Position numbers and translations under genes: made by a program
Notes under the pieces: model-generated
Seen by the model: only the letters and a program-made list of their open reading frames with translations
What the model was told of the DNA's origin: nothing
Databases searched by the model: none
Source of the DNA: an uncultured Lachnospiraceae bacterium
GTDB lineage: Bacteria; Bacillota; Clostridia; Lachnospirales; Lachnospiraceae
Direction: 5' to 3'
DNA: 38,147 bases
NCBI GenBank assembly: GCA_947625135.1
Contig: CANQNE010000023.1
Location: forward strand, 1-38,147
In this document: piece by piece, positions 1 to 7,917 of the stretch
Numbering within the stretch: the stretch's first letter is position 1
Layout: each line of letters begins with the position of its first letter

Positions 1-66
1 AGCCTGATAACATAGCCGGCTGACTACCGGTTGCCAAACGGTTGAAACTGTTTTTGCGAAAAACTA

Positions 67-124
67 TTGACACTATCTCCAAATTCCGTTTTGTATTGAC
101 AGTATCGGATTATTATAGTAAAAT
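67..124 (+). promoter_or_regulatory. Promoter of the methyltransferase-STAS gene
   Basis: A perfect -35 TTGACA lies at 96-101, and after a 17-base spacer there is TAAAAT at 119-124 (five of six match). The start codon at 151 would give a leader of about 20 bases containing a GGAGG site at 140-144. A second perfect TTGACA lies 29 bases upstream at 67-72 but has no good -10 at the usual distance. It may be a second promoter element or chance. Confidence 0.6.
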
Positions 125-150
125 TTGATGCAAATTGATGGAGGATAAAA

Positions 151-1353
151 ATGGATAATATTTTAAGTATAGTCAATCCTATATATTCCACGGGAAAAGG
201 AACAGCATCTATGTTGGCGGTCAGAGGCGATAAAGATGCGGTGGAATTAATGAAGCAGATCAATACCGAGGAGAACCGTCAAAAGCAGGAATCGAGTTCT
301 TCCGCAATGCCGAAAACGTTGGCGAACAGCTTCTGCATCGGTCAACAGGCGCGCTATGAGATTTACAATGCGCTTGCCGCACGTTTCGGCAAATCGAATA
401 TAGTGGATCTTCCCTGCGGATATACACCGAGAGGCATGAGTGTGACAGCGCAGGGAAAACACTATTTCGGGCTTGACCTGCCGATCGTTATCAACGAGAT
501 GGCAGGCGCCGCCGCAAAGGTTATGACGCCCAGGCAGTCAAATCTTGCCGTCTATCAGGGCGTGGACGCGACGAATTATGAGTCTTTAAGAAACGCGCTT
601 AACGATGTTGAGGGTGAGATATGTATCATTACGGAAGGACTTATTCCTTATTTTAACGATCCCGAGCTTATAAGCATGTGCAGCGCCGTACACCGGTTAC
701 TTTCGGAATTCGGCGGCTGCTGGATCACGGCCGACCACAGCGTTGTCGGAATATACAGTGAAACTTACCGCGCTCTGTACGGCGGAAACGAAAACGAGAT
801 GCTTTCTCTGACCAAGCAATCCGCATCCGACATTGCCGGTGTGAAATTATGTCAGAATTCCATGTGTGCCAACGGTCATGGGGCGGCGGAATCTTTCTTG
901 AACGATCAGGGGTTTACGGTAGAAAGGCATAGCATTTCCGATTATCTGCCTGATCTTAACGGCGTGGATACCGATAAGCTGCGCGATGCGTACAGATCAA
1001 TGGAAGCATGGATCATGACCGTAAATACAGTCAATCATAACAGATCCGACAGCAAAGACGAAAAGCCTTTTTCGGTAAGCATAGAAATCGAAAGCGAAAA
1101 GATGACGGCTATATTGAGCGGCCGCCTTGACACCATAACTGCGCCGGAGCTGCTGGAGAAATTTGAGAGCGTGAAAGAAGGCGTAACGACCTGTACCATA
1201 AACGCAAAAGATCTGGAATATGTTTCTTCTGCGGGACTGCGCGTTATGCTTATGATGTATAAGGCGTTGAACGGAAATTTGAAAATGGAACAGGTCAATT
1301 CCGTGGTAAGGGAAATTCTTGAAGTGACCGGTTTTGAACAGTTTTTACTGTAA
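151..1353 (+). CDS. LCM-type SAM methyltransferase fused to a C-terminal STAS domain
   Basis: This 400-residue protein has two parts. Residues about 65-290 look like the leucine carboxyl methyltransferase-type (COG3315-like) O-methyltransferase family: a glycine-bearing motif I-like stretch VDLPCGYTPRG near residue 89 and ITEGLIPYF near 160, the latter typical of the family. Residues about 305-400 are a STAS domain, as in anti-sigma factor antagonists, with the hallmark YVSSAGLRVM near 355 that includes the serine normally phosphorylated by an RsbW-type kinase. The start is set by GGAGG at 140-144. It stands alone between its own promoter and a hairpin terminator at 1470-1526. The methyl acceptor is unknown. 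A regulatory or signalling role for the STAS part is inference. Codon use looks less GC-rich than the housekeeping genes downstream, which may mean transfer. The STAS call is firm; the exact methyltransferase subfamily is less sure. Confidence 0.8.
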   Translation: MDNILSIVNPIYSTGKGTASMLAVRGDKDAVELMKQINTEENRQKQESSSSAMPKTLANSFCIGQQARYEIYNALAARFGKSNIVDLPCGYTPRGMSVTAQGKHYFGLDLPIVINEMAGAAAKVMTPRQSNLAVYQGVDATNYESLRNALNDVEGEICIITEGLIPYFNDPELISMCSAVHRLLSEFGGCWITADHSVVGIYSETYRALYGGNENEMLSLTKQSASDIAGVKLCQNSMCANGHGAAESFLNDQGFTVERHSISDYLPDLNGVDTDKLRDAYRSMEAWIMTVNTVNHNRSDSKDEKPFSVSIEIESEKMTAILSGRLDTITAPELLEKFESVKEGVTTCTINAKDLEYVSSAGLRVMLMMYKALNGNLKMEQVNSVVREILEVTGFEQFLL

Positions 1354-1469
1354 ATGGGTAGTACCTCTTTGTCAGACGAGTGCATAACGCAAAACGGGAA
1401 TTTATCTAAGCAGCTTACTGTGAAAACAAGGTTTACGGACAGAGTGTAACTGGGAATTAGTTGGATATA

Positions 1470-1526
1470 CAACAAAAGACGACCATACGGGAGCGTTTCT
1501 GCTTCTGTATGGTCGCTTTTTGTTGT
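1470..1526 (+). terminator. Long hairpin terminator after the STAS-methyltransferase gene
   Basis: GACCATAC and GTATGGTC pair around a loop of about 17 bases. The stem is flanked by A-rich sequence on the left and a T run on the right (CAAAA and TTTTTG), so the arms extend and it could work in both directions. It lies about 115 bases after the stop codon at 1353. Confidence 0.75.
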
Positions 1527-1770
1527 CCTGCTTTACATGGGTCGGAAACGCCCCAAAATACGAGCGTTTCAAAGACCACTGAGGCTACCATTGCAGCCAT
1601 TACAAACGGAACTGTCAGACAACCGCCGGTGAAATGGAGCCGAAAGCTCCTAAACGCAAAGAAATTCCCTTTGAAATTGTACCTTACCGGTGTCCGCCTC
1701 ATGCTCGGCACGCCCCTTTGGATGGCAGGAGCCCGTACCGGGAGATCGGAGATCAAATGCCGCACCAAAG

Positions 1771-1851
1771 TCATGGGACTTCCCCGACGGGCAGAGCGCC
1801 CTGATCCTCGCATGTACCGGACTGCGCCATGTAACCGGAACTTACCGGGGT
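1771..1851 (+). pseudogene. Possible C-terminal remnant of an IS256-family (mutator) transposase
   Basis: One frame reads FPDGQSALILACTGLRHVTG. From memory this resembles the C-terminal FPDGQSAL...LRHVAGTQWG region of clostridial IS256-type transposases. The rest of the transposase, the DDE residues and the terminal inverted repeats are not visible, and the reading frame has no start of its own. I treat it as a decayed fragment. The similarity is recalled rather than searched, so confidence is low. Confidence 0.35.
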
Positions 1852-1890
1852 TCATTGCCGGGGCTGATTACAGGAAAGCGAGCCTTCTGC

Positions 1891-2115
1891 TTACGCTTTC
1901 AGGTGATCTGTTTTGTCAGGAGAAAACTCAAACAGATCTCCGGGGGTACAGTTCAGATAGTAGCACAGCTTTTCAATATTTTTATAACGGATGCCGGTAG
2001 TCTCATTGCTGACCAAACGGTCAAAATTCCGATAACTCATACCCATACGGATAAAAAGCCAATATTTTGTATGCTGCTGCTTTTTAAGAATATCCAGAAC
2101 CCGTATCTTTATCAT
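1891..2115 (-). CDS. Small Cro/CI-type HTH transcriptional regulator
   Basis: This 74-residue protein is almost entirely one helix-turn-helix domain of the HTH_26 type. It has the pattern IRMGMSYRNFDRLV, then IRYKNIEKLCYYLNCTPGDLFEF, where the NCTPGDLFE ending is typical of small XRE-family repressors found on mobile elements. The start is the ATG at 2115 on the minus strand, preceded by AAGGAG with nine bases of spacing. Longer upstream extensions of this frame have no such site. It lies next to the possible transposase fragment and reads away from the aminopeptidase gene. The helix normally holding QxxLA is divergent (residues 11-20), so its DNA target cannot be guessed. It has no recognisable partner gene. 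Confidence 0.75.
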   Translation of the reverse strand: MIKIRVLDILKKQQHTKYWLFIRMGMSYRNFDRLVSNETTGIRYKNIEKLCYYLNCTPGDLFEFSPDKTDHLKA

Positions 2116-2234
2116 TTGTACACACTCCTTAATGATCGTGTTGTTTCGGCCTTTTTTCAAACACAGTATGACATAAATAAAAAATGAAATAGAGTATGTG
2201 TACGTAATTTTCCACGTATTTGCAGAAACCAAAG

Positions 2235-2263
2235 TGGAAAAAAAGCAAAGAATGTGCTATAAT
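2235..2263 (+). promoter_or_regulatory. Extended -10 promoter for the aminopeptidase gene
   Basis: TATAAT at 2258-2263 is preceded by TGC, giving an extended -10. A weak -35, TGGAAA, lies at 2235-2240 with 17-base spacing. The leader to the ATG at 2324 is about 55 bases. Confidence 0.6.
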
Positions 2264-2323
2264 CGGATAGATTTTAAAAAGAGGCTGACAATGTTGCGGA
2301 AACGCTTCAGAATGGAGGTTAGT

Positions 2324-3703
2324 ATGGAACGAAGAAACGCTTGGAAAACATACTCCGCAAAGGAAGCGGAGGAACTGGAGACGCTCACCAGACAGTACCG
2401 TTCTTTTCTGGACAGGGGAAAGACAGAGCGGGAATGTGCCAGAGAGATCGTAAAAATGGCGGAGGAATACGGCTATCGGGAGCTGGATGCGCTCATCCGT
2501 GAGAAAAAACAGCTTCAGGCCGGAGATAAGGTATATGCAGTCAATATGAAAAAAGCAGTGATTCTGTTTCAGCTGGGCGATCTGCCCCTGACGGAGGGAA
2601 TGAATATTCTTGGGGCGCACATAGACTCTCCCAGAATCGACATTAAGCAGAATCCCCTGTATGAAGATACGGAGCTGGCATTTCTGGATACCCATTATTA
2701 TGGCGGGATCAAGAAATATCAGTGGGTGACTATGCCCCTTGCCATTCACGGCGTGGTGGCGAAGAAGGACGGAGAAGTGATGGAGATCGTGATCGGCGAG
2801 GAAGAGACCGACCCGGTATTCTGCATTACCGATCTGCTGCCCCATATTGCCCGGGAGCAGATGGAAAAGAAAGGCGCCAAGCTGATAGAAGGAGAAGCGC
2901 TGGACATTCTCATCGGCAGCCGTCCGCTGGCAGGGGAAGAAAAGGAGTCTGTGAAGGCGACGATCCTCTCTCTTATTAAGGAAAAATACGGGCTGGAGGA
3001 AGAGGATTTCCTGTCAGCAGAACTGGAGGCCGTGCCTGCCGGAAAAGCCAGGGATATGGGGCTGGATCATTCCATGGTGATCGCTTACGGACAGGACGAC
3101 AGAGTGTGCGCGTATACGAGCGCCATGGCGCTGTTTGATACGCCGAAAACGCGGCGGACGGCCTGCTGTCTGTTGGTGGACAAGGAGGAGATCGGCAGTG
3201 TGGGCGCAACGGGTATGGAGTCCAGATTTTTTGAGAATACGGTTGCGGAGCTGCTTGCCCTCACCGGAGAATATTCAGAGCTTTCCCTGCGCCGGTGCCT
3301 GAAAAACTCCAACATGCTGTCCTCGGATGTATCCGCAGCCTTCGATCCCTTATACGGGAACGCCTTTGAAAAGAAAAATACGGCCTACTTCGGAAAAGGC
3401 ATGGTGTTCAATAAATATACCGGCGCCAGAGGAAAATCCGGTTCCAATGACGCCAACGCAGAATATATCGGCAGACTGAGAAAAATTCTGGATGACGCGG
3501 GCGTGGCCTTCCAGACCTCGGAGCTGGGCAAGGTTGATCTTGGCGGCGGGGGCACGATCGCCTATATCCTGTCGCTGTATGATATGAACGTGATCGACTG
3601 CGGCGTGGCGGTGCTGAGTATGCACGCCCCATGGGAGATCACAAGCAAGGCTGATATCTACGAAACAAAAAAAGGATATGAGGCATTTCTCAGGGAAGCT
3701 TAA
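2324..3703 (+). CDS. M18 family aminopeptidase
   Basis: This cytosolic metallo-aminopeptidase of 459 residues removes N-terminal amino acids from peptides and normally uses two metal ions. Visible family marks are GAHIDSPRID (metal histidine and nearby aspartate), DKEEIGSVGATGMES (catalytic and metal glutamates), DVSAAFDP, GGGGTIAYILS, and the C-terminal MHAPWEITSKAD with a metal histidine. The length fits the M18 (aspartyl aminopeptidase-like) family. I chose the ATG at 2324 because GGAGG at 2314-2318 precedes it; a 42-residue upstream extension of the frame is unlikely. tilS follows 34 bases later, so the gene may lead the tilS-hpt-ftsH operon, driven by the extended -10 promoter upstream. 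Substrate preference cannot be read from the sequence. Confidence 0.92.
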   Translation: MERRNAWKTYSAKEAEELETLTRQYRSFLDRGKTERECAREIVKMAEEYGYRELDALIREKKQLQAGDKVYAVNMKKAVILFQLGDLPLTEGMNILGAHIDSPRIDIKQNPLYEDTELAFLDTHYYGGIKKYQWVTMPLAIHGVVAKKDGEVMEIVIGEEETDPVFCITDLLPHIAREQMEKKGAKLIEGEALDILIGSRPLAGEEKESVKATILSLIKEKYGLEEEDFLSAELEAVPAGKARDMGLDHSMVIAYGQDDRVCAYTSAMALFDTPKTRRTACCLLVDKEEIGSVGATGMESRFFENTVAELLALTGEYSELSLRRCLKNSNMLSSDVSAAFDPLYGNAFEKKNTAYFGKGMVFNKYTGARGKSGSNDANAEYIGRLRKILDDAGVAFQTSELGKVDLGGGGTIAYILSLYDMNVIDCGVAVLSMHAPWEITSKADIYETKKGYEAFLREA

Positions 3704-3737
3704 GCGCCGGCAAAAGGCAAATAAGAATGGAGCGTTT

Positions 3738-5201
3738 ATGTTGCAAAGGATTTTTGATTTTGTAGACCGGCACCAGATGCTGGCACAGAAAGATAAGATC
3801 ATCGCAGGCATATCGGGGGGAGCGGACTCGGTATGCCTGCTCTGCGTGCTGCGGGAACTGAGAGAACGCTATGACCTGTCCATTGAAGCGCTGCATGTCA
3901 ATCATACTCTGCGCGGGCAGGAGGCGGAGGAGGACGCGGCCTTTACGGAGGAGCTGTGCAGGAGATTTGATATTCCCTGTCAGGTGTATCGCTATCCCGT
4001 GAAAGCGCTTGCAGAAGAGTGGGGCTGTTCTCTTGAGGAGGCAGGACGCAGAGTGCGTATGGAAGCCTTTTACAGGAGACTGCGGGAAACAGGGGCAGAT
4101 AAGATCGCGCTTGCCCATCATCAGGATGACCGGGCGGAAACAATGCTGTTTCATCTGTTTCGGGGCACCGGGCTGAAAGGGCTCAGCAGCATGAGGCCGG
4201 TAAGCGTTCTTCCGGCGGTACCGCGCTCAGAGCAGTGCAGCAGTCAGGAGGACATGGGTTCCATACCGCTGATCCGGCCCTTGCTGTGCGTGGGAAGAGA
4301 GGATATCGAGGCGCTTCTGAAGGAGCAGGGGCTTCCCTTCCGGGTGGACAGCTCCAATGAGGAGGACGCCTATACCCGGAATAAAATCCGCCATCATGTG
4401 CTATCCTATGTGAGAGAGGAAATTTCTCCCGGGGCTGTGGAAAATATGAACCGGACGGCCGGACAGTTGGAGAAAATCTATGATTATCTGGAAAAAAACG
4501 CAAAGGAAGGGCTGCGGGAAGGCCTGTGCAAACAGGACAGCAGGCTGTATCTTTCTGCGGAAGTATTGGCAGCCCGGGATCCGGTAATCCGTTCGGTCAT
4601 GGCCACCCAATGTATCAGGGAGGCAGGCGGTTCTCTCCGGGATGTGACAGAGACCCATATCCGCGGTATTTGCGGGCTTCTGGAAAAGAAAGTGGGAAAG
4701 CAGCTTTCCCTTCCCGGCGGGCTTGTCGTCAAGCGGACTTATGACGCGCTCATGTTTGCAAAAGAGGACGGGCAGCAGAGGCAAAAGGAGCCTGTAAAGG
4801 AGACTCCCGTGACCGTTCCGGGCCGGTATGTTCTGGAAGAAACAGGCGAAACGATCACGTTCACAAAAAAAACATATAACAAAATGGAAAAAATTCCGAT
4901 TTCGGCATATACGAAATGGTTTGATTATGATAAAATAAAGAATCCAATGAAAATCCGTACCCGCCGGAAGGGAGATTTTTTGACAGTGTCTGTGTCCGGA
5001 GGCAGGAAGAAGCTGAAGGATTATCTGATCGACTGTAAGCTGCCTGCGGAAGAACGGGATGGACGCCTGCTTCTGGCGTCAGGAGATCATGTCCTCTGGG
5101 TATTCGGACTTCGCACAAGCGAGGCTTTTCGGGTGACGGAGGATACGAAGGAGATACTGGTGGTGACGAGAACCGCAGGAAGGGATGCAAAAGATGAATG
5201 A
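3738..5201 (+). CDS. tilS: tRNA(Ile)-lysidine synthetase TilS
   Basis: TilS attaches lysine to cytidine 34 of tRNA-Ile (CAU anticodon) using ATP, so that the tRNA reads AUA codons. The protein is 487 residues. The PP-loop SGGADS at residues 26-31 binds ATP. HHQDDRAETMLFHLFRGTGLKGL is the conserved N-type ATPase stretch. The C-terminal TilS_C part includes RRKGDFLTVSVSGGRKKLKDYLID. The start at 3738 follows GGAG at 3729-3732; a 20-residue upstream extension overlapping the aminopeptidase end is less likely. The stop codon lies just past the start of hpt, an arrangement conserved across Firmicutes. The enzyme is essential in most bacteria. Confidence 0.96.
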   Translation: MLQRIFDFVDRHQMLAQKDKIIAGISGGADSVCLLCVLRELRERYDLSIEALHVNHTLRGQEAEEDAAFTEELCRRFDIPCQVYRYPVKALAEEWGCSLEEAGRRVRMEAFYRRLRETGADKIALAHHQDDRAETMLFHLFRGTGLKGLSSMRPVSVLPAVPRSEQCSSQEDMGSIPLIRPLLCVGREDIEALLKEQGLPFRVDSSNEEDAYTRNKIRHHVLSYVREEISPGAVENMNRTAGQLEKIYDYLEKNAKEGLREGLCKQDSRLYLSAEVLAARDPVIRSVMATQCIREAGGSLRDVTETHIRGICGLLEKKVGKQLSLPGGLVVKRTYDALMFAKEDGQQRQKEPVKETPVTVPGRYVLEETGETITFTKKTYNKMEKIPISAYTKWFDYDKIKNPMKIRTRRKGDFLTVSVSGGRKKLKDYLIDCKLPAEERDGRLLLASGDHVLWVFGLRTSEAFRVTEDTKEILVVTRTAGRDAKDE

Positions 5202-5715
5202 TAAAATTTCTGTAATGATTTCACAGGAGGATGTAGAGAAGCGCATCGATCAGATGGCGGAAGAGATCAGTTCTGATTACAGGGGCAAAGCGCTGCATTT
5301 GATCTGTATATTAAAAGGAAGCGTGTTTTTCACCTGCGAGCTGGCAAAACGGCTCACTGTCCCGGTGACAATAGATTTCATGTCTGTTTCCAGTTACGGA
5401 AACGGCACCACAAGCGGAGAGATCCGTCTGGCAAAGGATCTGGACGAATCCATAGAGGGCAGGGATGTGCTGATCATAGAGGATATTATCGATTCCGGCC
5501 GGACTTTAAGCTATCTGCTGGAAAATATGCGGAGCAGGCGGCCGGCAAGCCTGCGGCTGTGTACGCTGCTGGATAAGCCGGAGCGCCGTATCACCGAGGT
5601 AGAGGTGGATTATACCGGATTTGAGATCCCCGATGAGTTCGTGGTGGGATATGGTCTGGACTATGCGCAGGAATACAGGAATCTGCCGTATATCGGCGTA
5701 ATCTCCGGCAAATAA
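5194..5715 (+). CDS. hpt: Hypoxanthine-guanine phosphoribosyltransferase
   Basis: The enzyme salvages hypoxanthine and guanine by transferring ribose 5-phosphate from PRPP, giving IMP and GMP. The PRPP-binding motif VLIIEDIIDSGRT lies at residues 92-104, and the flexible-loop region SVSSYGNGTTSGE at about 64-77. The length of 173 residues is usual. I chose the ATG at 5194 because AGGAAGGG at 5177-5184 has good spacing to it; an ATG at 5185 would add three residues but sits right against that site. The start lies inside the end of tilS, so the two genes are probably translationally coupled. A nucleobase permease and a xanthine dehydrogenase-type enzyme elsewhere in the window also concern purines. 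Confidence 0.95.
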   Translation: MNDKISVMISQEDVEKRIDQMAEEISSDYRGKALHLICILKGSVFFTCELAKRLTVPVTIDFMSVSSYGNGTTSGEIRLAKDLDESIEGRDVLIIEDIIDSGRTLSYLLENMRSRRPASLRLCTLLDKPERRITEVEVDYTGFEIPDEFVVGYGLDYAQEYRNLPYIGVISGK

Positions 5716-5785
5716 CGGCGGGGACGTCTGAGGAAAGGAAAGATTACTGTTTAGATAAAGAAAGAAATGTTGGAAGGAGAGCAAG

Positions 5786-7618
5786 GTGAATAATAAGAAT
5801 TCAAAGAATCTGAAAGGGCTTAGCTTTTATGTAGCGCTCATGATGGTCATGCTGATCCTGATCACCGTGGTAAGCTTTGCCATGAACAGCAGGTCAGCTT
5901 ATACAAAAAGCGAGTTTGATAAAGCGTTGAAAGCGGGCGAGGTAGTGAAGGCAGAGATCCATCCCAATGAGGAAACGCCTACGGGATTTCTGCGGATCTG
6001 GCTGAAGTCCGGAGAGGTCGTGCGCCTGAACGTGGTGGACGTGATCGATGCGGAGAAGGAACTGCGCGGCGAAGACGTGGAAGTGAAAGTGACGGAGGTA
6101 GAAAAGGAAAGCTGGATCATCACGACCCTGCTTCCCTGCCTGATCACTGTTGCTGTGGTGATGTTTGTCTTTTATATCGTCAGCGGCAGAAGCGGCACCG
6201 GCAGCGGCGGCGGAAAGATGATGAATTTCGGCAAGAGCCGGGCCAGAATGTCTACGGACAAAAAGGTGCGGTTTAAAGATGTGGCCGGATGTGACGAGGA
6301 AAAAGAGGATCTGAAAGAAGTGGTGGATTTCCTGAAGGCGCCGGATAAATATCTGAAGGTGGGCGCCCGGATCCCCAAGGGCGTGCTTTTGGTGGGCCCG
6401 CCCGGAACCGGTAAGACCCTCCTTGCCAAGGCGGTGGCCGGAGAAGCAGGCGTTCCCTTTTTCAGCATTTCCGGTTCCGATTTTGTGGAAATGTTTGTGG
6501 GCGTAGGCGCATCCCGTGTCAGGGATCTTTTTGAAGAGGCAAAGAAAAATGCGCCCTGTATCGTATTTATTGACGAGATCGACGCAGTGGCCCGCCGGCG
6601 AGGCACCGGCATGGGCGGCGGTCACGACGAGCGCGAGCAGACGCTGAACCAGCTGCTTGTGGAGATGGACGGCTTCAGTGTCAACGAAGGCATTATTGTC
6701 ATGTCGGCTACAAACCGTGTGGATATATTGGATCCTGCGATCCTGCGCCCCGGCCGTTTTGACCGGAAGATCGGCGTGGGCCGTCCTGATATTAAAGGAC
6801 GGAAGGAGATTCTGGAGGTACACGCCAAGGATAAACCTCTGGGGGACGATGTAGATCTGCTGCAGGTGGCCCAGACTACGGCCGGCTTTACCGGCGCGGA
6901 TCTGGAAAATCTGTTGAACGAGGCTGCGATTTTTGCCGCGAAGAACAATCAGGCGTATATACGGAAGGAAGATATCCAGAAGGCGTTTATCAAGGTTGGC
7001 ATCGGCGGCGAGAAGAAGAGCCGCGTAATTTCCGATAAGGAGAAAAAGATCACCGCTTATCATGAGGCGGGTCATGCCATCCTGTTCCATGTGCTTCCGG
7101 ATGTGGGGCCGGTTCATACGATCTCCATCATCCCGACGGGAATAGGTGCGGCAGGTTATACCATGCCCCTTCCCGAAAAAGACGAAATGTTCAATTCCAG
7201 AAGCAGAATGATGCAGGAGATCGTGGTATCTCTCGGCGGACGTGTGGCGGAGGAAATGATCTTCCATGATATTACCACGGGCGCTTCTCAGGATATTAAG
7301 CAGGCTACCGATCTGGCAAAGGCAATGGTGACCAAATACGGCATGTCAGAGAAGGTGGGCCTGATCAACTATGGCGAGGATGACGAGGTGTTCATTGGAC
7401 GCGATCTTGCCCATACCCGCGGAATGAGCGAGGCTGTTGCGGCAGTGATCGACGAGGAAGTAAAGCGGATTATTGACGAGAGCCATGACAAGGCCAAAGC
7501 GCTGATCAGCGCCCATGAGGATGTGCTGAACCGCTGCGCCGCGCTTTTGCTTGAAAAAGAAAAACTCACAAGAGAAGAATTTGAAGAATTGTTTGAGAAT
7601 AGCGCAAAAGATGCCTGA
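5786..7618 (+). CDS. ftsH: ATP-dependent zinc metalloprotease FtsH
   Basis: FtsH is a membrane-anchored AAA+ protease that extracts and degrades misfolded or regulatory proteins. The 610-residue protein has two membrane segments (about residues 12-32 and 111-132) around a short extracytoplasmic part. These are followed by the AAA module with Walker A GPPGTGKT from residue 204, Walker B IVFIDEID and the second region of homology ending in RPGRFD. The zinc protease motif HEAGH lies at 426-430. Translation starts at a GTG preceded by AGGAGA with five bases of spacing. It is the last gene of the tilS-hpt-ftsH operon, followed by a hairpin terminator at 7770-7797. The length and motif order are complete and normal. 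Confidence 0.97.
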   Translation: MNNKNSKNLKGLSFYVALMMVMLILITVVSFAMNSRSAYTKSEFDKALKAGEVVKAEIHPNEETPTGFLRIWLKSGEVVRLNVVDVIDAEKELRGEDVEVKVTEVEKESWIITTLLPCLITVAVVMFVFYIVSGRSGTGSGGGKMMNFGKSRARMSTDKKVRFKDVAGCDEEKEDLKEVVDFLKAPDKYLKVGARIPKGVLLVGPPGTGKTLLAKAVAGEAGVPFFSISGSDFVEMFVGVGASRVRDLFEEAKKNAPCIVFIDEIDAVARRRGTGMGGGHDEREQTLNQLLVEMDGFSVNEGIIVMSATNRVDILDPAILRPGRFDRKIGVGRPDIKGRKEILEVHAKDKPLGDDVDLLQVAQTTAGFTGADLENLLNEAAIFAAKNNQAYIRKEDIQKAFIKVGIGGEKKSRVISDKEKKITAYHEAGHAILFHVLPDVGPVHTISIIPTGIGAAGYTMPLPEKDEMFNSRSRMMQEIVVSLGGRVAEEMIFHDITTGASQDIKQATDLAKAMVTKYGMSEKVGLINYGEDDEVFIGRDLAHTRGMSEAVAAVIDEEVKRIIDESHDKAKALISAHEDVLNRCAALLLEKEKLTREEFEELFENSAKDA

Positions 7619-7917
7619 AAGGGCGCTGGATGGTTTGTACAAAAATATAATAGTAAAAAATCAATGTTTGTGCAGATTTTTTAACAAAGGGATGCTATAC
7701 TTCTTCTTGTAAAACCCCCAATATATTATATAGTTTTACTACACCCCATAAGAAGAAATACCTTCTCCTAAAAAAGGCAGCGCAAGCTGTCTTTTTTACT
7801 TTCTGCCACAGGAGTTTCCAAAGACAGAAAAAGCCCTGCCGGGCGGGAGATCAAAGGGGCTTGGCCCTTTATCGCGATATAATCAAATCAAAATCAGACA
7901 GAAAGGCCGGTATTCGT
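7619..7917. other. Intergenic region between ftsH and the GH13 gene
   Basis: It holds an extended -10-like element TGCTATACT (7693-7701), a large inverted repeat (7701-7757) and the terminator at 7770-7797. A GC-rich hairpin-forming stretch follows at about 7830-7862, and a TATAAT at 7878-7883 sits before the GH13 start without a clear -35. No protein-coding gene is supported. Confidence 0.5.
7770..7797 (+). terminator. Rho-independent terminator after ftsH
   Basis: Arms AAAAAAGGCAGC and GCTGTCTTTTTT pair around a GCAA loop, with one G-T wobble, and end in six T residues. It lies about 150 bases after ftsH and before the GH13 gene. Confidence 0.85.

Larger units (their letters stand above)
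1354..1890. other. Gene-free accessory stretch with degenerate coding
   Basis: Apart from the terminator at 1470-1526 and the possible transposase remnant at about 1771-1851, I see no supported gene here. Open frames in several phases cover parts of 1461-2187, but they have no ribosome binding site, overlap one another and read through the opposite-strand regulator, so I do not call them genes. Confidence 0.5.

Noticed and set aside
1461-2187. Overlapping plus-strand frames of 179 and 165 codons
   Set aside because: They overlap each other, have no ribosome binding sites, and run across the well-supported minus-strand HTH gene. Only a short stretch with transposase resemblance is kept, as a remnant.
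5894-7267. Long open frame (457 codons) on the minus strand
   Set aside because: It lies entirely inside ftsH on the opposite strand and has no ribosome binding site or recognisable domain; it is a shadow of the GC-biased codon use of ftsH.
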